Below, one piece after another: positions 28,342 to 35,964 of a stretch of DNA of 64,000 bases. A program made the translations under genes and the position numbers. Location: contig JAUIDN010000002.1 of the NCBI GenBank assembly GCA_030428615.1, forward strand, positions 1-64,000, read 5' to 3'. The stretch's first letter is position 1. The number at the start of each line of letters is the position of its first letter. This DNA is from Alphaproteobacteria bacterium (GTDB lineage Bacteria; Pseudomonadota; Alphaproteobacteria; Sphingomonadales; Emcibacteraceae). A model generated the notes under the pieces. The model did not search any database. It worked only from the letters and a program-made list of their open reading frames with translations, and was not told the DNA's origin.

Positions 28342-29433
28342 TTAGATGACATCCATAACCATTTCAGTACGCTGTACCATACAGGTTAAAAGCGCCATCC
28401 GTATAAAGACCGCCCCACGGGCCTGTGCGAAATACCAGTTATGAACACTGTTATCGAGGGATGTGCACAATTCCTCTCCCCGTGCCAAAGGATGTAAAAT
28501 AATGGCGTCTTTTTTGAAAGGGGAGTTAATATCGAGTGCGAAATCATTTCCCATAACTTCAAAATCATTTTTAACCCAGGCAATGGAATTGATGTAAACA
28601 ACATCCATTTCCGGCAAGATCGAATGTAGTTTTGTTGTTTCACGGATATTAAGGCCATCTTTAACAAGGCTTTCTTTCTGATCTGGAGCGTATAAAGGGT
28701 CACTTTTTCCGTCATGGACAACCACGACTTCATCAACAATATTGGAGAAACGAGCCAGCATTATGAGAAAGCTTCGTACGGTTCGCATCCGATTGGGCAC
28801 ACCCACAATAGCAATTCTGATTTTCTTATCAGTATCATCCTTTGTTAAATCGGGTTGCCATTTAAGAATTGTATATAAATCGGCCAATGCCTGAGTGGGA
28901 TGTTCATCAACCCCGTTACCGGCATTTATAATAGGAATACGAAGCGTTTCCATCATTTCCGTTACTGAATTGACGCCACTGTCACGAAGAACAACGCAGT
29001 CACCATAATTATTAAACATTTCTGCAACGTCTGATAAGCTCTCGCCTTTTGCAATGCCTGTTGACTGCCGATCAGTGATTGACATAATGTCACCACCCAA
29101 ACGATGCCACGCACTTTCAAAGCTTAACCGTGTTCGCGTCGATGGCTCATAAAATGCACTGATCAATAATTTATCAGAAAGTGGTTTAACCGGCGTTGTA
29201 AAACGATCCGGATTGGCTTCAAATTTTGCAGCAAGCCTGAATAATTGAAGCAATAAACGCCTGCTAAATTGTGCTGATGAAACAATATGGCTGTTGGCCA
29301 ATGAAAGAAGGTGATCGTGTTCCTCTTCTATTGCACGCAGCAGATCCTTCGGATGTGCTGCGCCATAAACATCAGGACGTTCTGGTTTGAACGAAGCACC
29401 TCCGTTAAAAGCAGCTCTCTCAGCGCCTACCAT
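28342..29433 (-). CDS. Aspartate carbamoyltransferase-like enzyme with altered amino-acid pocket
   Basis: 363 residues (PyrB is about 310; the extra is an N-terminal extension of about 45). Carbamoyl-phosphate residues are kept: S98-T99-R100-T101, Lys129, Arg150, His178 (EHPTQAL). Arg217 matches E. coli Arg167. The residues matching E. coli Arg229 and Gln231, which hold aspartate (TRVQKER), are Ser283 and Ala285 here (INSIAWVKND), and HPLPR reads HPLAR. It should still transfer a carbamoyl group, but probably not to aspartate. It overlaps the 39-residue ORF upstream by 7 bases; GGGAG precedes the ATG. Confidence 0.83.
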   Translation of the reverse strand: MVGAERAAFNGGASFKPERPDVYGAAHPKDLLRAIEEEHDHLLSLANSHIVSSAQFSRRLLLQLFRLAAKFEANPDRFTTPVKPLSDKLLISAFYEPSTRTRLSFESAWHRLGGDIMSITDRQSTGIAKGESLSDVAEMFNNYGDCVVLRDSGVNSVTEMMETLRIPIINAGNGVDEHPTQALADLYTILKWQPDLTKDDTDKKIRIAIVGVPNRMRTVRSFLIMLARFSNIVDEVVVVHDGKSDPLYAPDQKESLVKDGLNIRETTKLHSILPEMDVVYINSIAWVKNDFEVMGNDFALDINSPFKKDAIILHPLARGEELCTSLDNSVHNWYFAQARGAVFIRMALLTCMVQRTEMVMDVI

Positions 29434-29546
29434 AATTTTTTCTCCCTGATGTCTTTAATTACGAAATAAATGAGGACGAATGGGCTTAAACTGGCCAAAG
29501 CCAGAGCCGAATAAATCAGAATTTCCAGACCTGTTACTGAAATCAT
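29427..29546 (-). CDS. Small 39-residue membrane protein between symporter and carbamoyltransferase
   Basis: ATG at 29546, stop at 29427-29429. The start overlaps the symporter stop (ATGA) and is preceded by GGAGAG at 5 bases; the stop overlaps the carbamoyltransferase start by 7 bases. The product begins MISVTGLEILIYSALALASL, continues hydrophobic to about residue 30 and ends KDIREKKLW, a single transmembrane helix with a basic tail. The double overlap and good ribosome-binding site argue that it is translated. By analogy with small subunits encoded beside other sodium:solute symporters (for example YhdT beside PanF), it may assist the transporter. Confidence 0.72.
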   Translation of the reverse strand: MISVTGLEILIYSALALASLSPFVLIYFVIKDIREKKLW

Positions 29547-30985
29547 TTATTCTCTCCAATGATCTTTGAAGGTTGATTAAGCGCGCGCCAATCAAAGACA
29601 TTCTTTTGCCTGAAGGCAAACAGCATAATCACCATGGAAGTTGCAGCGGACGTAAGGGCAGCCACGTAAAAGCCAATGGTAAAATAAGCGATCAAGCCCA
29701 TTGCGGTGCCACTTACCATCGCCAAAGTGGCTGTTCTGCCGTTACCGTGCCTGTATAATAATCCCACAGCAATTGGCCAAATGGTGCTTGCAACAAACGC
29801 TCCGGTGAAATGAAGTAACGAACCAAGCGTTGCCATGCGCAGTAATGCTAGTGCCCATGTGCAAACACCAAGGCCGATAATTATATACATGGCGGCTTTT
29901 CTAAGATGATCGTCGGACGCATTTTTATTAATGTGCCCCTTATAAATATCCCGGACAATTAAATCACCTGTCGCCGCTAATACGCTATCCAGGCTACTGG
30001 CCAAGGCAGAGAAAACCACAATAAATACAATCACGCCTCCAAGCAGGCCCAACACTTTCCCCGCGACCAATGGCGCGACCATATCGGGGCTTGGCACGTT
30101 AATTCCCAATGCCGGCGCTGCAAGAGCAATAAAACCAGCCACTATTGGAATAGGCAGCCAGAACAGACCGGCGATAACGTATGCCTTTAACCCGACGCCG
30201 GAAGCAAATGAAAATGCGCGCGACCACCAAACATTTGAATGAAAAATTTCACCGACTCCAAAGAACAGATTATTAAATAAAAACATAATCGAGGCCGGCA
30301 ATAACAGGTTAAGCAGCATTGGGCGCTCCTGTTCAAGTCTTGCATGAATAGTATCAATTCCAACCTGCTGAATTATAAGAAATGCAAGGATAATTACACC
30401 AACCAGAATGATAATCGTTTGTACGAAATCCGTCGCAATTACAGCGCGCAACCCACCAAAAACAGTGTATATGGTGCAGATCGTAACAATTACAGTCATC
30501 CCATAATGATAATTAATTCCCGCCAGCGCCTCAATCAGCAGCCCCCCGGCCATGCCAAGACTAATCAGCCAGCCAATGCTATAAAAAAGTGAGATAATCA
30601 GAAATATTCGCCAAGTAGTCTTGCCGTATCTAAGGCGAATGAAATCTCCACTCGTATAACCGTTCGGCATAATTTCACGAATACGCCTTGCAAGAGGTGC
30701 AAATAAAATTAACCCCACCGCCCCAAGGCTATATCCAACCATGCCCCAAATTCCAAGCTGATAAGCTAACTGCGGGGCGGTCATCGTTGTGTTACTGGTA
30801 ACCCAGGTTGCCATTGCCGTTGCCACAGCGAAACCAAGCCCAACCTTGCGCCCTGCCAGCATATAGTCTTCCAGATTGTTATTTTTGCGACCCAGCCACC
30901 AGCCCAGCCACAACCAAACCAATGAAAAAGCACCTATGATCAGCCACGCGACCTGCACTGGTAATACAACATTATCATCCAACAT
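29543..30985 (-). CDS. Sodium:solute symporter family transporter
   Basis: 480 residues with about 13 predicted membrane helices. The N-terminal LWLGWWLGRKNNNLEDYMLAGRKVG, the ATWVTSNTTM segment and the AGGLLIEAL region match the SSS (SLC5) family. It would import an organic solute with sodium across the inner membrane. It lies in an operon with a carbamoyltransferase-like enzyme and asparagine synthase, opposite an N-carbamoyl amidohydrolase, so a ureido, hydantoin or amino-acid substrate is a reasonable guess. It overlaps the FN3-like gene upstream by 11 bases. Confidence 0.88.
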   Translation of the reverse strand: MLDDNVVLPVQVAWLIIGAFSLVWLWLGWWLGRKNNNLEDYMLAGRKVGLGFAVATAMATWVTSNTTMTAPQLAYQLGIWGMVGYSLGAVGLILFAPLARRIREIMPNGYTSGDFIRLRYGKTTWRIFLIISLFYSIGWLISLGMAGGLLIEALAGINYHYGMTVIVTICTIYTVFGGLRAVIATDFVQTIIILVGVIILAFLIIQQVGIDTIHARLEQERPMLLNLLLPASIMFLFNNLFFGVGEIFHSNVWWSRAFSFASGVGLKAYVIAGLFWLPIPIVAGFIALAAPALGINVPSPDMVAPLVAGKVLGLLGGVIVFIVVFSALASSLDSVLAATGDLIVRDIYKGHINKNASDDHLRKAAMYIIIGLGVCTWALALLRMATLGSLLHFTGAFVASTIWPIAVGLLYRHGNGRTATLAMVSGTAMGLIAYFTIGFYVAALTSAATSMVIMLFAFRQKNVFDWRALNQPSKIIGENK

Positions 30986-31412
30986 CGATGTTATCCTGAT
31001 CGGGGTATTGAGCTGTAAAAAACTTGTCAGCGCCGAATAGTAATATAATTAGAGTAATAAACATTATTGCCCCTAAAGTCAGAAACATAAATGCCCGGAA
31101 TAACGAGTGATGCTTAACTGTAACTGATAAATTATAACTGGCCTCGCCATTATCAATATCCAACTTGTAATGATAAACCCCATCGGGCAGACCGCTTAAG
31201 GTGACAGCATTGTCCATGCCACGGTAAAGACTAATGGACTGATTGTCTTTTATTTCATTTAATTCGTAAGTACCTCCATCTTCCTTACCCCAGGATAATG
31301 TAATGTATCCGGCACTAGTACCATCGTCGCTAATCACTATTTCATTTGCGCAAGCGAACGACAGAGGCAAGACCGTTAATATGGCGAACATGGTAATCGT
31401 TTTTATCATCAA
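30975..31412 (-). CDS. Membrane-anchored protein with FN3-like domain, first gene of the symporter operon
   Basis: 145 residues: signal peptide about 1-22, a beta-rich domain (about 25-100, with TLSWGKEDGGTYELNE and the FN3-like LPDGVYHYKLDI turn), a transmembrane helix at about 108-128 and a short cytoplasmic tail. The topology places the fold in the periplasm next to the symporter, whose gene it overlaps by 11 bases. I do not recognise a named family; it could present substrate to, or regulate, the transporter (inference). Confidence 0.65.
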   Translation of the reverse strand: MMIKTITMFAILTVLPLSFACANEIVISDDGTSAGYITLSWGKEDGGTYELNEIKDNQSISLYRGMDNAVTLSGLPDGVYHYKLDIDNGEASYNLSVTVKHHSLFRAFMFLTLGAIMFITLIILLFGADKFFTAQYPDQDNIDVG

Positions 31413-31516
31413 TCGGACTTGGTGCTATGGTCTTTCAAATAATCGCAGGCTTAAAATTGTGATGTATGAAGGTTTCAATTTATATACAATAAATACTTTG
31501 AACACAAACTATTATT

Positions 31517-31545
31517 TTGATTTTTTGCGCCATCTTTTATATAGA
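31517..31545 (+). promoter_or_regulatory. Putative promoter of the M20 amidohydrolase gene
   Basis: TTGATT at 31517-31522, 17 bases, TATAGA at 31540-31545; the start codon follows 35 bases later behind AGGAAA. The 168-bp divergent region also serves the symporter operon and is where the MarR protein encoded nearby would be expected to bind. Confidence 0.4.
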
Positions 31546-31580
31546 TTGGTTTCCAGGTGAATTAGAATAACAGGAAAATA

Positions 31581-32834
31581 ATGACCAATATCAATGTTCA
31601 ACGCATCGAAGATGATTTATTCGAGCTCTCAAAATTTGGATATAACGAGCACGATAAAGGGGTTTATCGCCAGGGCTTCACCAAAGCCGACATGGATGCG
31701 CGAAAATGGCTGATCACTCTTTTTAGAAAGAACGGACTTAATACACACATGGACGCCGCGGGGAATGTGATCGGCCGTTACGGGGACATGGACCGTCCAA
31801 CAGTGATGGTGGGGTCTCATCTCGATTCAGTTCCCGCAGGAGGTATTTTTGACGGAACGCTCGGTGTTATCGCGGCGTTGGAATGTGTCCGCACGATCCG
31901 GGAAAATAAAATTGATCTAGATTATCCGATTGAAGTCGTTGCAACCAGTGAAGAGGAAGGCCGTTTCGGCGGCATGCTTGGTTCGCAGGCGCTGACGGGC
32001 AATGTCACGCTTGAATGGCTGGAAACGGCCATAGATCCTAGTGGGGTTATGCTCAAGGATGCTCTCTCTGAAAACGGCCTTAACTACCATGATGTCCTGC
32101 ATGTATATCGCGGAAAAGAAAATATCAAAGCTTTTCTGGAGTTGCATGTGGAACAAGGTCCTGTTTTGGAAAACAAAATGAAATCCATAGGTATCGTTGA
32201 CGGAATAAGTGGTGTTTTTAAATGGCTGGTTCGACTGATAGGCAAAGCGGACCATGCAGGGACCGCACCTATGGATATGAGAAGTGACGCTTTCTTAGGT
32301 GTCGCCGATTTCGCTCATGAAATACAGCGCATCATTGATGAAGAAGGCACCGACCGATCAAGGATCACAATAGGACATTTGGAACTAAAACCCGGTTTTC
32401 CCCACACAGTTCCCGGCGAAGTAGAGTTTTCGATTGTGGGCCGTGATCTGGATCTGGAAATCATGAATAACTTGGCAAATGCCTGCAGACGGGTTCTCTC
32501 GTCAATAGCCCGCAAACACCGCCTGATGTTCGAATATGAACAAATGAGCTGGTTGGAACCAAAATATTGCAGCAAAAAAATCATTGAATTGATTGAAAAA
32601 AATACAAAAAAACGCGATTATAGCTACATAAATATGCCCTCCGGCGCGGGGCACGACGCTCAGTTTTTTACCGATATAACGGACACTGGACTTATTTTTG
32701 TGCCTAGTGTAAATGGTGTTAGCCATGCTCCGGATGAATGGACACATTGGGTTGATGTTGAACGAGGTGCCAATCTGTTGCTGGATTGTATTCTGGATTT
32801 GTCAGTCGATAATGATAAAATATCCGGAGATTAA
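31581..32834 (+). CDS. M20-family N-carbamoyl-L-amino acid / allantoate amidohydrolase
   Basis: 417 residues, typical for the AllC/HyuC group that removes a carbamoyl or ureido group, releasing CO2 and ammonia. Metal ligands are visible: His80 (GSHLDSV), bridging Asp91 (FDGTLGV), Glu125/126 (SEEEGRF), ELHVEQGP and the late SHAPDEW. The dimer-lid motif DHAGTAPM and the PSGAGHDAQ loop complete the signature. It is divergent from the carbamoyltransferase/asparagine synthase operon, so making and removing a carbamoyl group are encoded side by side. The exact substrate is not known. Confidence 0.88.
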   Translation: MTNINVQRIEDDLFELSKFGYNEHDKGVYRQGFTKADMDARKWLITLFRKNGLNTHMDAAGNVIGRYGDMDRPTVMVGSHLDSVPAGGIFDGTLGVIAALECVRTIRENKIDLDYPIEVVATSEEEGRFGGMLGSQALTGNVTLEWLETAIDPSGVMLKDALSENGLNYHDVLHVYRGKENIKAFLELHVEQGPVLENKMKSIGIVDGISGVFKWLVRLIGKADHAGTAPMDMRSDAFLGVADFAHEIQRIIDEEGTDRSRITIGHLELKPGFPHTVPGEVEFSIVGRDLDLEIMNNLANACRRVLSSIARKHRLMFEYEQMSWLEPKYCSKKIIELIEKNTKKRDYSYINMPSGAGHDAQFFTDITDTGLIFVPSVNGVSHAPDEWTHWVDVERGANLLLDCILDLSVDNDKISGD

Positions 32835-32863
32835 ATTTACCCCCGGTTTCATTGTGAAATATT

Positions 32864-33337
32864 ATGAATGACTATGATGAGATACTAGTTTCTATAAGGC
32901 GCATCACGAGAGCCATTGATATTCAGTCAAAACGGCTGGTAAAATCGTCGGGGCTTACCGCTCCGCAGCTTTTGATTATGCAGGTCCTCAGAAAACAGGG
33001 GCAAATAACGCCCAGTGCAATCGCCCGCGAAGTCGCGCTCTCGCAGGCCACCGTTACCACGATACTTGATCGCCTTGAAAAGGCGGGATACACACGCAGA
33101 GACCGCAGCGAAGAAGACAAGAGAAGTGTCCACGCTTGTTTAACTTTGGAAGGTATTGAAAAGGTCGAGCAGGCACCGGAGCTTTTACAAAGCGGCTTCT
33201 TACGTGAATTTCGCCAGCTTGAAAAATGGGAAAGAACACAACTGGTAGCGAGCCTTCAACGCGTCGCGGCAATGATGGATGCAAAGGATCTTGATGCATC
33301 GCCGATCCTCGAAGTAGGTGAGATCGAGGACACCTAA
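32864..33337 (+). CDS. MarR-family transcriptional regulator
   Basis: 157 residues with the MarR winged-helix core: LTAPQLLIMQVLRKQGQITPSAIAREVALSQATVTTILDRLEKAGYTRRDRSEEDKRS. The N-terminal helix (ISIRRITRAIDIQSKRLVK) resembles the EctR subgroup, but no ectoine genes are here. It starts 29 bases after the amidohydrolase, so it is probably co-transcribed and controls the divergent region at 31413-31580. Its 3' end overlaps the opposing kinase stop by 4 bases. Confidence 0.88.
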   Translation: MNDYDEILVSIRRITRAIDIQSKRLVKSSGLTAPQLLIMQVLRKQGQITPSAIAREVALSQATVTTILDRLEKAGYTRRDRSEEDKRSVHACLTLEGIEKVEQAPELLQSGFLREFRQLEKWERTQLVASLQRVAAMMDAKDLDASPILEVGEIEDT

Positions 33338-34662
33338 ACACCATTTGGAATATTTATCAATACCTTTAAGCCACCGTAAGTTTGAGAACGTGTATAGCTG
33401 TGTGAGGCATTATTCAGGTCTATAATTTCTCGAACAATTGACAGTCCCAGCCCATGCCCATCCCCGGATTCGTCTATTCTGGTACCACGTTGCTCAATCT
33501 TGGCAACCATTTCTTCGGTAATGCCCGGGCCGTCATCTTCGATGGTAATTGACAAACCATTATCATCTTTTATTTCAACAGCCACCGTTTCAGCCGCCCA
33601 TTTACAGGCATTGTCCAGCAGGTTGCCAAGTAACTCCATCATGTCATGACGATCACCGACAAAAACAACATCGGGGTCAACCTTGACATTAAAGGACAGG
33701 TTTTTTTCGCGATATATCGTGTTGAGGGTCTCAACCAATGGAGTTATCAGCTCAAGCATATTGATCTTCTGGCCATGAACGGATGAGCCGATTATTCGCG
33801 CGCGGCGTAATTCGTTATTTAACTGGTTATGAATTTGTTTGGTGGCCTTTTTTATTTCACCAAGAGTTTGTCTGTCAAAATTCTGTCTTTCTCCGGAAAT
33901 ACTTTGCTCAATGAACGACAGCGGTGTTTTTAACGCATGAGCAAGGTTGCCCAAAGCGGTTGTCGAACGCTTAATGCGATTATCCACCATCACCAGAAGC
34001 TTGTTAATTTCCTTAACCAGGGGAAGAACCTCTTCAGGCACTTTTTCGTTTAAAAAATATTTCTCCCCCGCTCCCAATAGTGATAATTCTTCAGTGGTTC
34101 TTTTTAAGGGTTCCATCCCACGGTTTACAATTATCCTTTGAAATAATATTACGATTAGAATAATTGCCCCGTTCAGAAACGCGAGCGTAACTGTCAGGGA
34201 CTGAAGAGAATTGGTAATTGGCGTGTAGTCTTCCGAAACGGAAATCCAGATATTCTGGTCGGATTTCAAATAACTACCCTCTAATTTAAGAAGTTTTTGT
34301 TCAATGGGACCAGCATCCTGATAAAGGTGCGTCTCGCCAACAGGTAATCTTTCAAGCGTCATGGTTTTATCCCACAACGAGCGGGATTGAAACACCGCAT
34401 GATCCAATTCAATGCGATAATAGTGTCCGGAAAATGGTTGCAGAAAGATCGGATTTAAATTCAGTTCATCAAGCTGCAATTTACCCTGCTCATCCGGTTT
34501 TAGCGCGGCGAGTAACGCATCCGTATCGTGCTGAAGGCGGGTTTCAACGAACTCTTCGCCGAATTTATTGAAAAATATAATATTGACAGTGATTAGAGCC
34601 GTAAGAAATAAAAGAGAGATAACAAAAAAACCCAGGTTCAGGCGGGATTTCAAACTACTCAT
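33334..34662 (-). CDS. Sensor histidine kinase of the metal-efflux operon
   Basis: 442 residues: membrane helix at about 8-30, periplasmic sensor about 35-155, second helix about 157-178, HAMP-like linker, HisKA with His242 (NLAHALKTPLSF) and HATPase (LLDNACKW, DDGPGI, GHGLGLSI). The layout matches PhoQ-like kinases. It is the last gene of the seven-gene efflux operon; its start overlaps the response regulator stop by 4 bases. It probably senses the metal that the pump exports (inference). Confidence 0.88.
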   Translation of the reverse strand: MSSLKSRLNLGFFVISLLFLTALITVNIIFFNKFGEEFVETRLQHDTDALLAALKPDEQGKLQLDELNLNPIFLQPFSGHYYRIELDHAVFQSRSLWDKTMTLERLPVGETHLYQDAGPIEQKLLKLEGSYLKSDQNIWISVSEDYTPITNSLQSLTVTLAFLNGAIILIVILFQRIIVNRGMEPLKRTTEELSLLGAGEKYFLNEKVPEEVLPLVKEINKLLVMVDNRIKRSTTALGNLAHALKTPLSFIEQSISGERQNFDRQTLGEIKKATKQIHNQLNNELRRARIIGSSVHGQKINMLELITPLVETLNTIYREKNLSFNVKVDPDVVFVGDRHDMMELLGNLLDNACKWAAETVAVEIKDDNGLSITIEDDGPGITEEMVAKIEQRGTRIDESGDGHGLGLSIVREIIDLNNASHSYTRSQTYGGLKVLINIPNGV

Positions 34663-35324
34663 AATTTATCCCCAAAAACATATCCCTGTCCGCGCTTGGT
34701 CTGAATAACATCATTGCCAAGAATTTTACGCAATCGTCTTACATAAACCTCTATTACGTTACTGTCTTTGTCCGAGTGATCGTCATAAATATGTTCAGTT
34801 AAAGTCTGTTTCGATAAAACCTCATTTTTATGAAGCATCATATATCGGAGTAGGCGGTACTCTGTGCCTGTCAGGGAATATTCCTGATCCAGCTGATTTA
34901 TGACAGATTGCCTGCGGTCATCCAAACGTATTCCCGCACCACTTGTTTCGGTATCAGGCTTTACATGAGAGCGCCTGATAAGGGCGTTTATTCGCTCGAG
35001 CAGCTCTTCAAAATGAAACGGCTTACCAAGATAATCATCCGCCCCGGCTTGAAAACCATCAACCCGTTCCTGCCAGTCATCGCGCGCGGTAAGTATCAAT
35101 ACGGAAACGTTATTACCCTTCGAACGCCAGTTCTTCAGGACATCTAATCCGGAAAGATCCGGCAACCCAAGATCTAGAATAACAATATCATACGGGATTT
35201 CATCCCCCATATATTCAGCGTCAATTCCGGTTGATACCAGATCAACGGCGAACCCCTTTCTTTTTAAATCCTTTGCCAGTCTTGGGCCCAAAGCAGGATC
35301 ATCTTCAACCAAAAGAAGCCGCAC
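34659..35324 (-). CDS. OmpR-family response regulator of the metal-efflux operon
   Basis: 221 residues. The receiver domain has the acidic pair (VEDDP), phospho-acceptor Asp51 (ILDLGLPDLSG), Thr in LILTARD and Lys in LGKPF. The C-terminal winged helix (EYRLLRYMMLHKNEVLSKQTLTEHIYDD, VYVRRLRKIL, RGQGY) is OmpR/PhoB type. It pairs with the adjoining kinase and starts 3 bases after the PepSY gene. Probable role: activating the operon it sits in. Confidence 0.92.
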   Translation of the reverse strand: MRLLLVEDDPALGPRLAKDLKRKGFAVDLVSTGIDAEYMGDEIPYDIVILDLGLPDLSGLDVLKNWRSKGNNVSVLILTARDDWQERVDGFQAGADDYLGKPFHFEELLERINALIRRSHVKPDTETSGAGIRLDDRRQSVINQLDQEYSLTGTEYRLLRYMMLHKNEVLSKQTLTEHIYDDHSDKDSNVIEVYVRRLRKILGNDVIQTKRGQGYVFGDKL

Positions 35325-35327
35325 TGT

Positions 35328-35657
35328 TTACTCCAGTAATTTTGTAATATTTTGCCCTGTCATTGCGTCAAGGAAATAATTTACCACGACGCCATTAGTC
35401 TTCAAAATTTCTATTTTATATACTAGCCTGATATCATAGTTTAGCAATTCAACCTCAAGCAGACGGTCCTCTTTACTTTTACTAATTCTATCAATAACAT
35501 TTTCCAGACTTAGGACATCACCATTCTTTAAAATTTCAGCAAGCTCTTCTTCAGTCAGATGGGTTGACGAATACTGATCTTCTTCCTGGGCATTGGCAAT
35601 CGGCCATGCCAGAAATAAAAGTGTCACTATAAAATTCAAAAATAAATTTCTATTCAT
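35328..35657 (-). CDS. Secreted PepSY-domain protein
   Basis: 109 residues with a signal peptide (about 1-23, cleavage after ANA) and one PepSY-like domain (LSLENVIDRISKSKEDRLLEVELLNYDIRLVYKIEIL...FLDAMTGQNITKLLE). Small PepSY proteins often accompany PhoPQ-like two-component genes and may tune the kinase. It overlaps the DUF3240 gene upstream by 8 bases and precedes the response regulator by 3 bases. Confidence 0.8.
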   Translation of the reverse strand: MNRNLFLNFIVTLLFLAWPIANAQEEDQYSSTHLTEEELAEILKNGDVLSLENVIDRISKSKEDRLLEVELLNYDIRLVYKIEILKTNGVVVNYFLDAMTGQNITKLLE

Positions 35658-35964
35658 TGTCGTAAGATGCCAAATTCCCAGCTTCGCTTATGGGGGTAAT
35701 CATATAATGTATATCGCTACCGGTGAAATCTTTTTTCAATTCAGACAGAACCACGTCCGCGACCGATGATGACATATGCATCTGGAACATTATCCGGTCC
35801 GTATTTCCCGTAACCCTTTCAGATAGTGACATGTGCTGTTCATCCATCCCATATCCGTTTACCATCATGCTATTAAAACCACTGAATCCATCCTGTTCCA
35901 ACAGCCAGTCCACAATAACATCTTCAATTGCCTTCGGTATGATTATACTGATCAGACATATCAT
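35650..35964 (-). CDS. DUF3240 family protein of the efflux operon
   Basis: 104 residues, no signal peptide. The pattern of alternating beta strands and helices (ISIIIPKAIEDVIVDWLLEQ, VADVVLSELKKDF) fits the small ferredoxin-like DUF3240 family found downstream of CzcA-type pumps. A Met/His-rich middle (GYGMDEQHM, MFQMHM) could bind soft metal ions. It overlaps the pump gene stop by 4 bases. A cytoplasmic metal sensor or modulator is plausible but unproven. Confidence 0.78.
   Translation of the reverse strand: MICLISIIIPKAIEDVIVDWLLEQDGFSGFNSMMVNGYGMDEQHMSLSERVTGNTDRIMFQMHMSSSVADVVLSELKKDFTGSDIHYMITPISEAGNLASYDNE

Noticed and set aside
28342-29433. Calling the carbamoyltransferase a housekeeping PyrB
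   Set aside because: Aspartate-binding residues are missing, the operon context is a transport and amidation cluster, and there is no pyrC or other pyrimidine gene nearby.
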